A DNA stretch of 64,000 bases from Halobium salinum (lineage in GTDB: Archaea > Halobacteriota > Halobacteria > Halobacteriales > Haloferacaceae), in the NCBI RefSeq assembly GCF_026586625.1, contig NZ_JAODIW010000008.1:266382-330381 (forward strand), given 5' to 3'. The notes beneath the pieces are model-generated. The model was given only the letters and a program-made list of their open reading frames with translations, ran no database searches and was not told where the DNA came from. Of this stretch, positions 33,476-43,883 are shown piece by piece. Every line of letters starts with the position of its first letter. The stretch's first letter is position 1. Position numbers and translations under genes: made by a program.

Positions 33476-33885
33476 ATTCCCTCTCAACACCGGCTGTTCG
33501 GCCGGTTGTTGCCCGTCTTTGCTCGGTGGGTCGCTCAACTAAACACGACCGTACGTTCGTGCCCATCTCTTATCAATGGCGAGTAGTAAGCGGTCCGCGC
33601 CGGGAAAAGACGCCCCGGCTCAGGGGGCGCCGCGTCGACCGGAATGCCTTGATGCAATCCAACTGACCCGGTTCGTATCGCCCGAGATGCTGAATTGCAG
33701 TTCCGTTTTTGGGGGTGTGACGGGAAGTACATGGCGGCAGAAGCAGCCGTGTTGCTGACTTGTAACTAACAGCGAAACGCTCGCGGTTTCTATCGAGTTC
33801 CCGGACTCGCGGTACGGCTCCGGGAGCCGACATAGTTCGACTTCGACCGAGAGAGACCCGGCCGGGAACGCCCGAGCGACCCCGA
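33476..33885. other. Lower-GC non-coding region, unexplained
   Basis: About 410 nt between the repeat and the acyl-CoA ligase 3' end, with noticeably more A/T than its surroundings (33540-33800). A plus-strand 60-codon frame (33576-33758) and a minus-strand frame (33573-33833) exist, but both are basic and Cys/Ser-rich. A TTATCA box sits only 5 nt before the plus-strand ATG, too close to serve it. It could be decayed mobile DNA or an RNA gene. Nothing specific is recognised. Confidence 0.4.
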
Positions 33886-35496
33886 CTACCCCTCGCCCAC
33901 CATCCGGTCTTCCTCGTCCCACTCCCGCTCGCGGAGTTCGTACTTCTGGACCTTCCCGGTCGCCGTCGTCGGCAGCGACTTCACGAACTCGACCTCCCTG
34001 GGCACCTTGTACGAGGCGAGGTGCTCGCGGCTGAACTCGATGAGGTCCGCGGCGGTCACGCCCGGGTCGTCCACGTCCCCGTTCGCCGGGACGACGAACG
34101 CCTTCGGCGTCTCGCCCCACTCCTCGCTGGGCGCCGGGACGACGGCCACGTCGGCGACGGCACCGTGTTCGAACAGCGTGTCCTCGAGTTCGATGCTGGA
34201 GATGTTCTCCCCGCCGGAGATGATGATGTCCTTCTTGCGGTCCTGGATGGAGACGAGCCCCTCCTCGTTCACGACGGCGAGGTCGCCCATGTGGTAGTAC
34301 CCCTCGACGCGGTCGTTGAACGCCTCCTCGGTGGCCTCGGGTTTCTCCCAGTAGCCGTCCATCACCTGGTTGCCGCGGACGACGATTTCGCCGACCGTGG
34401 CGTCGTCGTGGGGCACGTCGTTCCCGTCCTCGTCGACGACGCGGACCTCGGTGCCGAGGTAGCCAAAGCCCTGGCGCTTCTTCACGGCGAAGCGGTCGGG
34501 GTCGTCCTGGTCGAAGAAGCGACGGAAGTCGGAGGTGGTGATGAGTGGGCCGGTCTCGGTGGCGCCGTACACGTGTTTGAGATACCAGTCGAACTCGTCT
34601 TCCACCGTGCGGATGGTGGCCTCGGGCGGGGCCGCCCCGGCGGTGGCGACGCGCACGGGGTTCTCGCCGAGGGTCTCCGGGTCGTGCTCGTCGTAGTAGT
34701 CCATCAGGCGATTGAGGACGGTGGGCGCCGCACAGAGGTAGGAGACGCCCTCGTCGCGGACGGCCGAGAAGATCTCCTCGGCGTCGACGCCGCGGGTACA
34801 GACGTGTCGGGCGCCGTTGCCCGTGACGGCGTAGATGTGCCCCCAGCCGTTGACGTGGAACATCGGGAGCGTCCAGAGGTACACGTCGTCGTCGCGAATC
34901 TCCCCGTGGTGGGAGACGAGGTACGCGTGGATGGTCTCGGTCCGGTGGGTGCGACAGACCCCCTTCGGGTCGCCGGTGGTGCCCGAGGTGTAGTTGATGG
35001 TGATTATCTCCTCTTCGTGCATCTCGGGGCGCTCGTACTCGGCCGACTCGGCGACCACCTCGTCGAAGGACTCCCAGTCACCCTCGACCTCGTCGGCATC
35101 GTTCGTCACGAACGTGGTCGTCGGCACGTCGTCGCGAATTGACTCGATCTTGTCGGCGTAGGCGTAGTCGGCGTACACGACGTCGACGCCGGCGTCGTTC
35201 AGGATGTACTCGAAGTCCGACTCGATGAGCCGGTAGTTCAGCGGCGTGTGGATAGCGCCGACCTGCATCGACCCGTAGGCGGCTTCGAGGTGGTAGTGCG
35301 TGTTGGGGTCGAGCACCGCCACGCGGTCGCCCTTCTCGACGCCACGGGACTGGAGGAACGCGGACCAGCCGTCGGCGCGCTCGCCGAGTTCGTCGTAGGT
35401 GTAGCGCTCGCCCGTCGTCGCGAGCACCGCCTCGTGGGCGCCGTAGTTGCGCCGTGCCCTGTCCAGAAAGTCGGTGACCAGCAGTGGCTTCTCCAT
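33886..35496 (-). CDS. Acyl-CoA ligase (AMP-forming, long-chain fatty acid type)
   Basis: This 536-residue ANL-superfamily enzyme activates a carboxylic acid through an acyl-adenylate to the CoA thioester. It shows the P-loop-like YTSGTTGDPKG (about residues 168-178), YGATETGP (about 314-321), the hinge region MGDLAVVNEEGLVSIQDRKKDIIISGGENIS (about 427-457) and the catalytic Lys in TATGKVQKYELR near the C-terminus. Size fits medium/long-chain or fatty-acid ligases. Substrate chain length cannot be read. A weak TATA-like AT stretch (35521-35529) lies about 29 nt upstream of the ATG. Confidence 0.9.
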   Translation of the reverse strand: MEKPLLVTDFLDRARRNYGAHEAVLATTGERYTYDELGERADGWSAFLQSRGVEKGDRVAVLDPNTHYHLEAAYGSMQVGAIHTPLNYRLIESDFEYILNDAGVDVVYADYAYADKIESIRDDVPTTTFVTNDADEVEGDWESFDEVVAESAEYERPEMHEEEIITINYTSGTTGDPKGVCRTHRTETIHAYLVSHHGEIRDDDVYLWTLPMFHVNGWGHIYAVTGNGARHVCTRGVDAEEIFSAVRDEGVSYLCAAPTVLNRLMDYYDEHDPETLGENPVRVATAGAAPPEATIRTVEDEFDWYLKHVYGATETGPLITTSDFRRFFDQDDPDRFAVKKRQGFGYLGTEVRVVDEDGNDVPHDDATVGEIVVRGNQVMDGYWEKPEATEEAFNDRVEGYYHMGDLAVVNEEGLVSIQDRKKDIIISGGENISSIELEDTLFEHGAVADVAVVPAPSEEWGETPKAFVVPANGDVDDPGVTAADLIEFSREHLASYKVPREVEFVKSLPTTATGKVQKYELREREWDEEDRMVGEG

Positions 35497-35693
35497 GCCG
35501 TCCGGTGATTCGTGAAGCGCATTGAAAAAGATGAAGGATGGTGTAACCCATGCGCCGACCCGGGCCGGAGCGCGCCGTGGTTCGGTACCGCTCCCGAGAC
35601 GTTCGTACCCGTCCGTACGGGACCCTCCAGCAATCTTTTCTCCGTACTAATACCCACAAAAATCTCTTGTAGGCGACGGTCCGAATCGAGCGT

Positions 35694-35945
35694 ATGGGAC
35701 TCGCCGAGTTCACCGGGCTGACACCGACCGGCTACGACGAGGGCACACGAATCGAGCGCGTCTCCCGACACCACCGCTGGGACGTCGACCGCGAGGCTTG
35801 GAGCGACTGTACGAACTGCGGCTCCGAACTCCGACTCCGAGACCGTCACCTGCTCGTCAGGCTCGGTCCGGGGCGGGGCCACGAAGCCGGCCGCGTCCAC
35901 GTCTGTGACGAGCGCTGTCTGGCCGAGTGGGTCGGTCAGGGGTGA
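35694..35945 (+). CDS. Small Cys-rich (zinc ribbon-like) protein
   Basis: This 83-residue protein carries a CTNCG knuckle (about residues 39-43) and a CDERC pair (about 71-75), which together can bind one Zn. The polar middle includes RHHRW and RLGPGRGHEAGRVHV. It looks like other haloarchaeal DUF7576-like zinc ribbons (from memory). Function unknown. It is transcribed away from the acyl-CoA ligase gene. Confidence 0.65.
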   Translation: MGLAEFTGLTPTGYDEGTRIERVSRHHRWDVDREAWSDCTNCGSELRLRDRHLLVRLGPGRGHEAGRVHVCDERCLAEWVGQG

Positions 35946-36011
35946 GTACGGACGGTCGTTACGAGTCCACGAGTCGGCTCGCGTCGTGTGGAGGAGACGA
36001 ACGCGGCGGGC

Positions 36012-36263
36012 CTACGACGACCCCCTCGTCGCCTCCAGCGACCAGAAGAACCCGAAGTAGGCGACGACGCCGAGCCCCATCGCGAGATACGTCGCCCACT
36101 GGGGCGCCGAGAGGAACCCGAACAGCGCCGAGACGACGGTCACCCAGACGAGGGCGAAGACGAGGTCGACGACCATCCCCGAGCGGTGGTCGCGGACGTG
36201 CTCGCCGACCGCTTCGAGGCGGCTCATCGGCTCCCCCGACCGGCGGGCTCCGGCACGGCTCAC
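36012..36263 (-). CDS. Small membrane protein at the end of the symporter operon
   Basis: This 83-residue protein has two transmembrane helices (MVVDLVFALVWVTVVSALFGFL and WATYLAMGLGVVAYFGFFW). The GTG at 36263 overlaps the UspA stop (GTGA), so it is the fourth gene of the DUF4212-SSS-UspA operon; ATG at 36227 is an alternative start without the overlap. It has no known domain and may modulate the symporter or sense membrane state. Confidence 0.7.
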   Translation of the reverse strand: MSRAGARRSGEPMSRLEAVGEHVRDHRSGMVVDLVFALVWVTVVSALFGFLSAPQWATYLAMGLGVVAYFGFFWSLEATRGSS

Positions 36264-36721
36264 GCCTCCTCCTGTCGGTCGACGACGAGGACGGGGCGGT
36301 GTGTCGCGCGCAGAACACGTTCGGTGACGCTCCCGAGCAGGGCGCGTCTGACGCCCGCTCGACCGTGGCTTCCCATGACGACGAGGTCGACGTCCGCCTC
36401 CTCGGCGTAGTTGGCGACGACGACGTGGGGCTGTCCGACGCGCGTCTCCTCGACGGCGTCGACGCCGCGTTCGCGGGCCGCGGCGGCGACGGCGCCGGTC
36501 GCGGCCGACGCGCGTTCGCCGAGCTCCGTCATCTCGTCGAGCTTCCCCTGTCGGATGCGGTCGACCTGTTCGGTCCCGAGGCCGAGGTTGACGGCGTCGA
36601 TGTCGACGACGTATAGGGCGTGAATCGTCCCCCCGTACTGTGCGGCGAGGTCGACCGCGTGGTCGACGGCCAACTCCGCCACGGGGCTCCCGTCCGTCGG
36701 GACGAGGATTCGGTCGTACAT
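36260..36721 (-). CDS. Universal stress protein A family
   Basis: This 153-residue protein starts MYDRILVPTDGS, the family hallmark. The ATP-binding signature is GSHGRAGVRRALLGSVTERVLR (about residues 118-139, a G-x2-G-x9-G-S pattern), so it is probably a nucleotide-binding UspA. It sits 2 nt after the symporter stop and overlaps the next gene's start. UspA genes next to SSS symporters are common in haloarchaea, and may couple transport to energy or stress state. The longer open frame upstream is a shadow of the symporter. Confidence 0.88.
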   Translation of the reverse strand: MYDRILVPTDGSPVAELAVDHAVDLAAQYGGTIHALYVVDIDAVNLGLGTEQVDRIRQGKLDEMTELGERASAATGAVAAAARERGVDAVEETRVGQPHVVVANYAEEADVDLVVMGSHGRAGVRRALLGSVTERVLRATHRPVLVVDRQEEA

Positions 36722-36723
36722 GC

Positions 36724-38409
36724 TCAGTCGTCTCCCTCGACCTGCCCGCCGTCGGTCGCGGCGACCTCCTCGGCGGACTGCATCTTCGACATCGGTTCGG
36801 GGCTGTGACACTGCCGGACCAGCCGCTTCGTCGCCATGTCCGGCTCTTCGGTCGCGAGCGAGACGGCGATGGTGACGACGAAGACGATCGGGACGGCGAT
36901 GAGCGCCGACCCGATGGCCGGCACCCACTGGGCGAGCGCCGCCGAGTACGGCTCCCCGTTCCCGACGTAGGCGGGGAGCACCTCGTTCATCATCGGAACC
37001 AGCCAGATGACGAGGCCGGTGGTCATCCCCGCCAGCGCCCCCTGCCGATTGGTGTTCTCCCACCAGAGGCCGAGGAAGAACATCGGGAACAGCACCGCAC
37101 CGGCGAGCGAGAACGCGTAGGAGACCAGCGCGGCGATGGGCGCCGCCGGGTCGAGCGCGGCGAGCGTGGTGACGACGCCGAGCGCGACGATGCTCGCGCG
37201 GCCGACGAGCACCTGCTGGCGCTGGGTCGCGTCCTCGTTGATGATGTTCGCGTAGATGTCGTGGGAGATGGCCGAGGAGCCGGCGATGAACAGCCCCGAC
37301 ACCGTCGCGATGGCGGCGGCGATGCCGCCGGCGGCGACGAGGCCGACGAACCACTGCGGGAGGTTCGCCAACTGGGCGGCGAGCACGACGATGACGTCGC
37401 CGGCGGCGCTCGTCATCCCGGGGTCGCCGTACGTCGGCCCGATGTTGTCCGTGTAGAGGTCGGTGCCGAACGCCGCGAACGCCGGCGCCGACAGGTAGAG
37501 CAGGCAGATGAAGCCGAGGCCCCACACCGTCGACCAGCGGGCGGTCCGCTCGTTCTCGACGGTGTAGAAGCGCACGAGCACGTGGGGGAGCCCACACGTG
37601 CCGACGACGAGCGAGAACGCGGTGGCGATCCAGAGATAGTAGCTCTGGTTGACGAACGGCTCGCTGAACTCGTTCCCGAGTGTGCTGATGAGCGCCCCGT
37701 ACTCTATCTGGGGCAGTATCGTCGAGTATCCCTGCGTGTAGCCGACGGCGTAGAGGCCGGCGAGGAAGGCGACGATGAGGATGACGAACTGGACGGCCAT
37801 GTTCTTCGTCGCGCCCATCATCCCCGAGAGGGTGAGGTAGCCGACCGTGATGGTCATCATCAGGACGACCATCGACTGGTAGCCCGTCAAGCCGAGGATG
37901 CCGAGGTTGCCGAAGATGTACAGGCCGACGAGCCCCATCCCGCGGGCCTGCCCGATGGCGTAGACGAATCCGATGAGGAACGTCGTCACCGCCGCGATGG
38001 CGCGGGCCGCGTCGGAGTTGAAGCGGTCGCCGACGAAGTCCGGCGCCGTGTACTTCCCGAACCGCCGCATCTGCGCGGCGAGGAAGATGAGGAGGATGAA
38101 GTAGCCGGTCGACCAGCCGACGACGAACGCCAGCCCGTAGAACCCCGAGAGGGCGATGAGCGCCGCCATCCCGAGGTACGACGCCGCGGACATCCAGTTG
38201 GCGCCGATGGCCATCCCGTTCTCGACGTTGCCGATGGACCGTCCGGCGACCCACATCCCGTCCGTGTCCGCGACGCGGAAGGCGTACCCGATGCTCAGGA
38301 ACACCGCGAGCATCGCCGCGACCATCACGGCGGGAACGAGTTTGAACGAGACGTTCAGCCCCTCCGGGAGCAGGCCGCTCTGGAGGAGCAGGGCGAGCGA
38401 CGCCGTCAT
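36724..38409 (-). CDS. Sodium:solute symporter (acetate/cation type) large subunit
   Basis: This 561-residue protein has about 13 transmembrane helices of the SSS family. Signature segments are WVAGRSIGNVENGMAIGANWMSAASYLG (about residues 53-80), TGYFILLIFLAAQMRRFGKYTAPDFVGDRF and GTCGLPHVLVRFYT (about 268-281). It co-transports Na with a small carboxylate, probably acetate or a related acid, given the paired DUF4212 subunit and the adjacent acetyl-CoA synthetase. The C-terminal tail is acidic and cytoplasmic. The start overlaps the DUF4212 stop by ATGA. Confidence 0.9.
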   Translation of the reverse strand: MTASLALLLQSGLLPEGLNVSFKLVPAVMVAAMLAVFLSIGYAFRVADTDGMWVAGRSIGNVENGMAIGANWMSAASYLGMAALIALSGFYGLAFVVGWSTGYFILLIFLAAQMRRFGKYTAPDFVGDRFNSDAARAIAAVTTFLIGFVYAIGQARGMGLVGLYIFGNLGILGLTGYQSMVVLMMTITVGYLTLSGMMGATKNMAVQFVILIVAFLAGLYAVGYTQGYSTILPQIEYGALISTLGNEFSEPFVNQSYYLWIATAFSLVVGTCGLPHVLVRFYTVENERTARWSTVWGLGFICLLYLSAPAFAAFGTDLYTDNIGPTYGDPGMTSAAGDVIVVLAAQLANLPQWFVGLVAAGGIAAAIATVSGLFIAGSSAISHDIYANIINEDATQRQQVLVGRASIVALGVVTTLAALDPAAPIAALVSYAFSLAGAVLFPMFFLGLWWENTNRQGALAGMTTGLVIWLVPMMNEVLPAYVGNGEPYSAALAQWVPAIGSALIAVPIVFVVTIAVSLATEEPDMATKRLVRQCHSPEPMSKMQSAEEVAATDGGQVEGDD

Positions 38410-38840
38410 CGGCGCTCACCCCCGTCGGCGGCGACGGCGTCACCGGCCTCGTCCTGTGCCGTGCCGGCGCTGTGGTCGATGCCGTACTTCGCGTCGAGCG
38501 CGTCGCGCTTGCGGGCGTACCACACCGACAGGAGCAGCGCGCCGCCCGGTGCCCCGATGGCGACGAGGAAGTAGTGCAGCGGGAACCCCAGGACGGGCAT
38601 CGGCGCGGTCATGACGTCGGGTGCGACCGCCGTGAGCGTCACGGGGCCGAAGACGATGAGCGCCCACGCGACGAACCCGGTCCAGATGACCTTGAGATGG
38701 TCCCGCATGAACGGCGTACTCGGCCGGAGAAGATTCACCTCGCGTTCGAGGTAGTCCGTCTCCCGGTGGCCGTGTGTGGACTGTGTACCCGTACCACCGT
38801 CGGTCTCGATAGACGGGTCTCGTCTGTCGTTTTCTGCCAT
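38406..38840 (-). CDS. DUF4212 small subunit of a sodium/solute symporter
   Basis: This 144-residue protein has an N-terminal polar tail and two membrane helices (VIWTGFVAWALIVFGPVTLTAV, FPLHYFLVAIGAPGGALLLSVWYARKRDAL). Families of this type form the small partner of SSS acetate-like symporters. Start ATG 38840 (MAENDRR) is supported by a TATA box centred 28 nt upstream; ATG 38855 would be too close to that box. It is the first gene of a four-gene operon. Confidence 0.85.
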   Translation of the reverse strand: MAENDRRDPSIETDGGTGTQSTHGHRETDYLEREVNLLRPSTPFMRDHLKVIWTGFVAWALIVFGPVTLTAVAPDVMTAPMPVLGFPLHYFLVAIGAPGGALLLSVWYARKRDALDAKYGIDHSAGTAQDEAGDAVAADGGERR

Positions 38841-38863
38841 CGACCGGACTGACACAATCCTTC

Positions 38864-38872
38864 AGTATAGAT
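38864..38872 (-). promoter_or_regulatory. TATA box of the symporter operon
   Basis: The minus-strand reading is ATCTATACT, centred 28 nt upstream of the ATG at 38840. This is a typical leaderless promoter. Confidence 0.55.
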
Positions 38873-38895
38873 GCTTTGAATCCCGAAGGCGTTGC

Positions 38896-38902
38896 GAAAA
38901 AG
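38896..38902 (-). terminator. U-tract downstream of acs
   Basis: On the minus strand this reads CTTTTTC, 58 nt past the acs stop, and precedes the symporter operon promoter. Archaeal termination needs only a U-run, so it is a plausible acs terminator. Confidence 0.35.
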
Positions 38903-38959
38903 TCGAGTTCGGAGTCAATCAGTTTAGCCGACCAGTCTATATGATTACAATTCGGCGAC

Positions 38960-40954
<1,995 letters not shown>

Positions 40955-41362
40955 AGTTCGTTACGGTCTTCCCGGACTAGCGTGATAAGGGTTACCTCCA
41001 CGGGCGGTATTTTCCGGGGGATAGCGTCGGGGTACGAAGAGTACCCCTCCCGAGGGAGGGTCCCCCATCCGCACCCCTTTTACCGGATTCCGAACTGTTC
41101 AAATTATAATTATTATAGAAGTATGTATCGAACGGCACGGGTGGCCCCTGCGTTCCGCTACCGGGGAGAGCTTCCGCCGACCGAAAGGATAGTGAGCGCG
41201 CCTTCACAGCCCGGTGCCCGCCGTCCACGCGAGGTCGTTAGTCTCAACGGCGGGCTCCGGCCCGTTCGCGCCGAATAGAGCATCGACGGGGAGGGGAAAA
41301 AGCGGGATGCCCTACCAGTATGTATCTCCCGGGCGGGCGGTGAGTCGGTCGGATTGGGCCGA
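40955..41362. promoter_or_regulatory. Upstream region of acs with an AT-rich island
   Basis: A 408-nt gap. CCTTATC (complement of 40984-40990) is the likely acs TATA. A separate AT-rich block at 41099-41123 (CAAATTATAATTATTATAG, partly palindromic) lies about 150 nt from the acs start, a plausible regulator site. A 51-codon frame starting at 41123 on the plus strand looks non-coding (Arg/Pro-rich). Confidence 0.4.
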
Positions 41363-43063
41363 CTAGACGACCCCGACCGTCTCCCGGTAGCCGCCGTGTT
41401 TCGCTTCGAACACGCCCATGATTTCGCCCATCGTCGCGTACGCCTTCACCGCGTCGACGATGGCGGGCATCACGTTGTCGCCGCGCTCGACGACCTCCCG
41501 GAGTTCGTCGAGGGCGGCCTCGACGGCGTCGTCGTCGCGTTCCTCCTTCACCTCCGCCAGTCGGGCGAGTTGGCGGTCCTGGGTCTCCTCGTCGACGTGG
41601 AGCAGTTCGGGACGGGTGTCCTGGTCCATCGTGTACTTGTTGACGCCGACGACGACCTCCTCCTCGTCCTCGACGCGGGACTGGTACTCGTAGCTCGCCT
41701 CCTGAATCTCGCGGTGGAAGTACCCCTCCTCGATGCCGGCGAGCACGCCGTCGCGCACCGAACCGTCGCCGAGTTCCTTGATTTCCTCGATGTACGCCAT
41801 CGCCTTCTCCTCGGTCTCCTCGGTCAGCGACTCGACCATGAACGAGCCGGCGAGCGGGTCGACGGAGTCGGCGGCGCCGGACTCCTCGGCGATTATCTGC
41901 TGGGTTCGCAGGGCGACGCGGACCGCGTCCTCGCTCGGCAGGGCGAGCGCCTCGTCGAAGGAGTTCGTATGGAGCGACTGCGTGCCGCCGAGTACCCCCG
42001 CGAGCGCCTGAATCGTGACGCGGACGACGTTGTTCATCGGCTGCTGGGCCGTCAACGACTGGCCGGCCGTCTGGGTGTGGAACTTCAACTGCAGGGAGCG
42101 CTCGTCCTCGGCGCCGTACCACTCGTTCATCACGCGGGCGTAGATGCGCCGGGCGGCGCGGAATTTCGCGACCTCCTCGAAGATGGAGTTGTGGGAGTTG
42201 AAGAAAAAGGAGAGTTGCGGGGCGAACTCGTCGACGTCGAGCCCGCGGTCCATCGCGTCCTCGACGTAGGCGAACCCGTCGGCGAGGGTGAAGGCGAGTT
42301 CCTGAATCGCCGTCGAACCGGCCTCGCGGATGTGGTAGCCGGAGACGGAGACGGGCTTGAGCTTCGGCGTCTCCGCGGCCGCGTACTCGATGGTGTCGGT
42401 GACGATGTCCAGCGACGGCTCGGGCGGGATGACCCACTCTTTCTGGGCGATGAACTCCTTCAGCATGTCGTTCTGGAGGGTGCCCCGAAGCTCCTCGCGC
42501 GGGACGCCCTGCTGGTCGGCGATGGCGACGTACATCCCGTAGACGACCGCCGCGGAGGGGTTGATGGTGAACGAGGTGGACACCTCACCCACGTCGATAC
42601 CGTCGAAGAGAATCTCCATGTCGCGCAGGGTGTCGACGGCGACGCCCTCCTTGCCGACCTCGCCGTCGGCCATCGGGTCGTCGGAGTCGAGACCCATCAG
42701 CGACGGCATGTCGAACGCCGTCGACAACCCCGTCTGGCCCTCGTCGACGAGGAAGTGGAACCGCTCGTTCGTCTCCTCCGCCGTCCCGAAGCCGGCGAAC
42801 TGCCGCATCGTCCACGTCCGCCCGCGGTACATCGTCGGGTACGGCCCGCGCGTGTAGGGGTACTCGCCGGGGTTGCCGAGGTCCTCACCGTAGTCGAGGT
42901 CGGCCACGTCGGTCGGGTCGTAGAGGCGGTCGACCTCGAGGTTCGAGACGGTGGCGAACCGGTCCTTGCGCTCGCCGAAGCGGTCGAGCACCGGGTCGAG
43001 GGTCTCCTCCTCCCACTCCTCGCGTGACTCCTGAATCTCCGCGAGGTCGTCCTCGTCGTACAT
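41363..43063 (-). CDS. Methylmalonyl-CoA mutase, large (catalytic) subunit
   Basis: This 566-residue TIM-barrel subunit interconverts succinyl-CoA and methylmalonyl-CoA. Recognisable segments: YPYTRGPYPTMYRGRTWTMRQFAGFGTAEETN (about residues 68-99), GLSTAFDMPSLMGLDSD, VSVSGYHIREAGSTA (about 234-248), and QTAGQSLTAQQPMNNVVR followed by TQSLHTNSFDEALALPS. There is no C-terminal B12-binding domain, so a separate small subunit (not in this window) is needed for adenosylcobalamin. It functions in propionate/odd-chain and assimilatory pathways. The start at 43063 is supported by a TATA-like sequence 26 nt upstream. Confidence 0.93.
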   Translation of the reverse strand: MYDEDDLAEIQESREEWEEETLDPVLDRFGERKDRFATVSNLEVDRLYDPTDVADLDYGEDLGNPGEYPYTRGPYPTMYRGRTWTMRQFAGFGTAEETNERFHFLVDEGQTGLSTAFDMPSLMGLDSDDPMADGEVGKEGVAVDTLRDMEILFDGIDVGEVSTSFTINPSAAVVYGMYVAIADQQGVPREELRGTLQNDMLKEFIAQKEWVIPPEPSLDIVTDTIEYAAAETPKLKPVSVSGYHIREAGSTAIQELAFTLADGFAYVEDAMDRGLDVDEFAPQLSFFFNSHNSIFEEVAKFRAARRIYARVMNEWYGAEDERSLQLKFHTQTAGQSLTAQQPMNNVVRVTIQALAGVLGGTQSLHTNSFDEALALPSEDAVRVALRTQQIIAEESGAADSVDPLAGSFMVESLTEETEEKAMAYIEEIKELGDGSVRDGVLAGIEEGYFHREIQEASYEYQSRVEDEEEVVVGVNKYTMDQDTRPELLHVDEETQDRQLARLAEVKEERDDDAVEAALDELREVVERGDNVMPAIVDAVKAYATMGEIMGVFEAKHGGYRETVGVV

Positions 43064-43084
43064 GACTCGTGGTTGTGCCGGGCA

Positions 43085-43093
43085 ATTGATTAA
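43085..43093 (-). promoter_or_regulatory. TATA-like box of the mutase gene
   Basis: The minus-strand AT-rich stretch around CCTTAATCAATT is centred about 26-27 nt upstream of the ATG at 43063. It fits leaderless initiation. Confidence 0.4.
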
Positions 43094-43141
43094 GGATTCG
43101 GGTCGTCGTGCACCGCGCCCTCGCCGTCGGGTCGACCCATA

Positions 43142-43187
43142 GATTTATCTACTCGTGTAAAGTATCCTTGACTGTAAAGCGATCTTT
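43142..43187 (+). promoter_or_regulatory. Promoter with two operator copies for the DUF2178/XRE pair
   Basis: TATA-like ATTTATCTA (43142-43150) is followed by two copies of TGTAAAG-N4-CTT: TGTAAAGTATCCTTG (43156-43170) and TGTAAAGCGATCTTT (43173-43187), offset by 17 nt. Each is a short inverted AAAG/CTTT element. They would cover the predicted start region (about 43170-43178), so a protein bound there should repress. The adjacent XRE-type regulator is the natural candidate. Confidence 0.55.
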
Positions 43188-43212
43188 CCGACAAGGCCGC
43201 TTTCCATCCCCC

Positions 43213-43629
43213 ATGACACCGACCGAAACCCCCGCTGCGAACCGGCTCTCCGAGGCGCGTACGTACCGACGACTGCTGCTCGGCGTCGTCATCGGCGGCG
43301 TCGCGCTCAACGTCGTGCTCAGGTACTTCGACTACTCGGTGCTCGCCGAACTGACCTACATCGGCGCGTTCGTCCTCGCGTTCGTCGTCTGGCTCGGGAC
43401 GGACGTCCGACTGTTCGACGAGCGCGACGTGGCCATCGAACAGCGTGCGAGCCAACTCGCGCTCACCGCCTCCGCGCTCGTGCTCGTCCTCGGCGCGTCG
43501 GGCGCGCGACTGGTCACGGCGCTCGACCTCTACACCGTTCCGACCGTCGTCTGGGGCGCGCTGTACGGCTACGTCGCCGTGTTCCTGACCTTCGCCGGTG
43601 CGTATCTCTGGGTCCGCACTCGTCGATGA
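43213..43629 (+). CDS. DUF2178-like four-helix membrane protein
   Basis: This 138-residue protein has four hydrophobic helices (LLLGVVIGGVALNVVLRYF; LTYIGAFVLAFVVWLG; LALTASALVLVLGASGARL; TVVWGALYGYVAVFLTFAGAYLWV). A conserved-looking charged loop, DVRLFDERDVAIEQRASQ, sits between helices 2 and 3. The start ATG 43213 is preferred over an upstream frame that begins inside the operators. Such proteins are commonly paired with a small XRE regulator in bacteria and archaea. Function unknown. It overlaps the regulator gene by ATGA. Confidence 0.8.
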   Translation: MTPTETPAANRLSEARTYRRLLLGVVIGGVALNVVLRYFDYSVLAELTYIGAFVLAFVVWLGTDVRLFDERDVAIEQRASQLALTASALVLVLGASGARLVTALDLYTVPTVVWGALYGYVAVFLTFAGAYLWVRTRR

Positions 43630-43829
43630 GAAACGACCTCCGGGCACACCGCGACCGGGAGGGACTGAGTCAGGCCGACCTCGCCGCCGCGGTCGGCGTC
43701 AGCCGACAGACCATCAACTCGATAGAACGCGAACGCTACGACCCGTCGCTCGAACTGGCGTTCAAGCTCGCGGCACGCTTCGAGTGCCGTATCGAGGACC
43801 TGTTCCACCCCGATTTCGGCGACGCCTGA
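43626..43829 (+). CDS. XRE-family helix-turn-helix regulator
   Basis: This 67-residue protein consists of one Cro/C1-type HTH: LSQADLAAAVGVSRQTINSIERERYDPSLELAFKLAARF (about residues 14-52), then ECRIEDLFHPDF. It probably dimerises on short inverted repeats, such as the paired TGTAAAG sites upstream of the operon, and autoregulates. It is translationally coupled to the DUF2178 gene through an ATGA overlap. Confidence 0.88.
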   Translation: MRNDLRAHRDREGLSQADLAAAVGVSRQTINSIERERYDPSLELAFKLAARFECRIEDLFHPDFGDA

Positions 43830-43883
43830 ATCACCCCGCCGACGCGGTCCTCCACCGACCCTCGTTCCCTTCTCGCTCTCCGG

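Noticed and set aside
33576-33758. 60-codon plus-strand ORF starting MASSKRSAPG
   Set aside because: The only TATA-like site is 5 nt before the ATG, the composition is basic and Cys/Ser-rich, and no relative is recognised.
41123-41278. 51-codon frame beginning MYRTARV
   Set aside because: It starts directly inside the AT-rich island with no promoter spacing, and it is Arg/Pro-rich.
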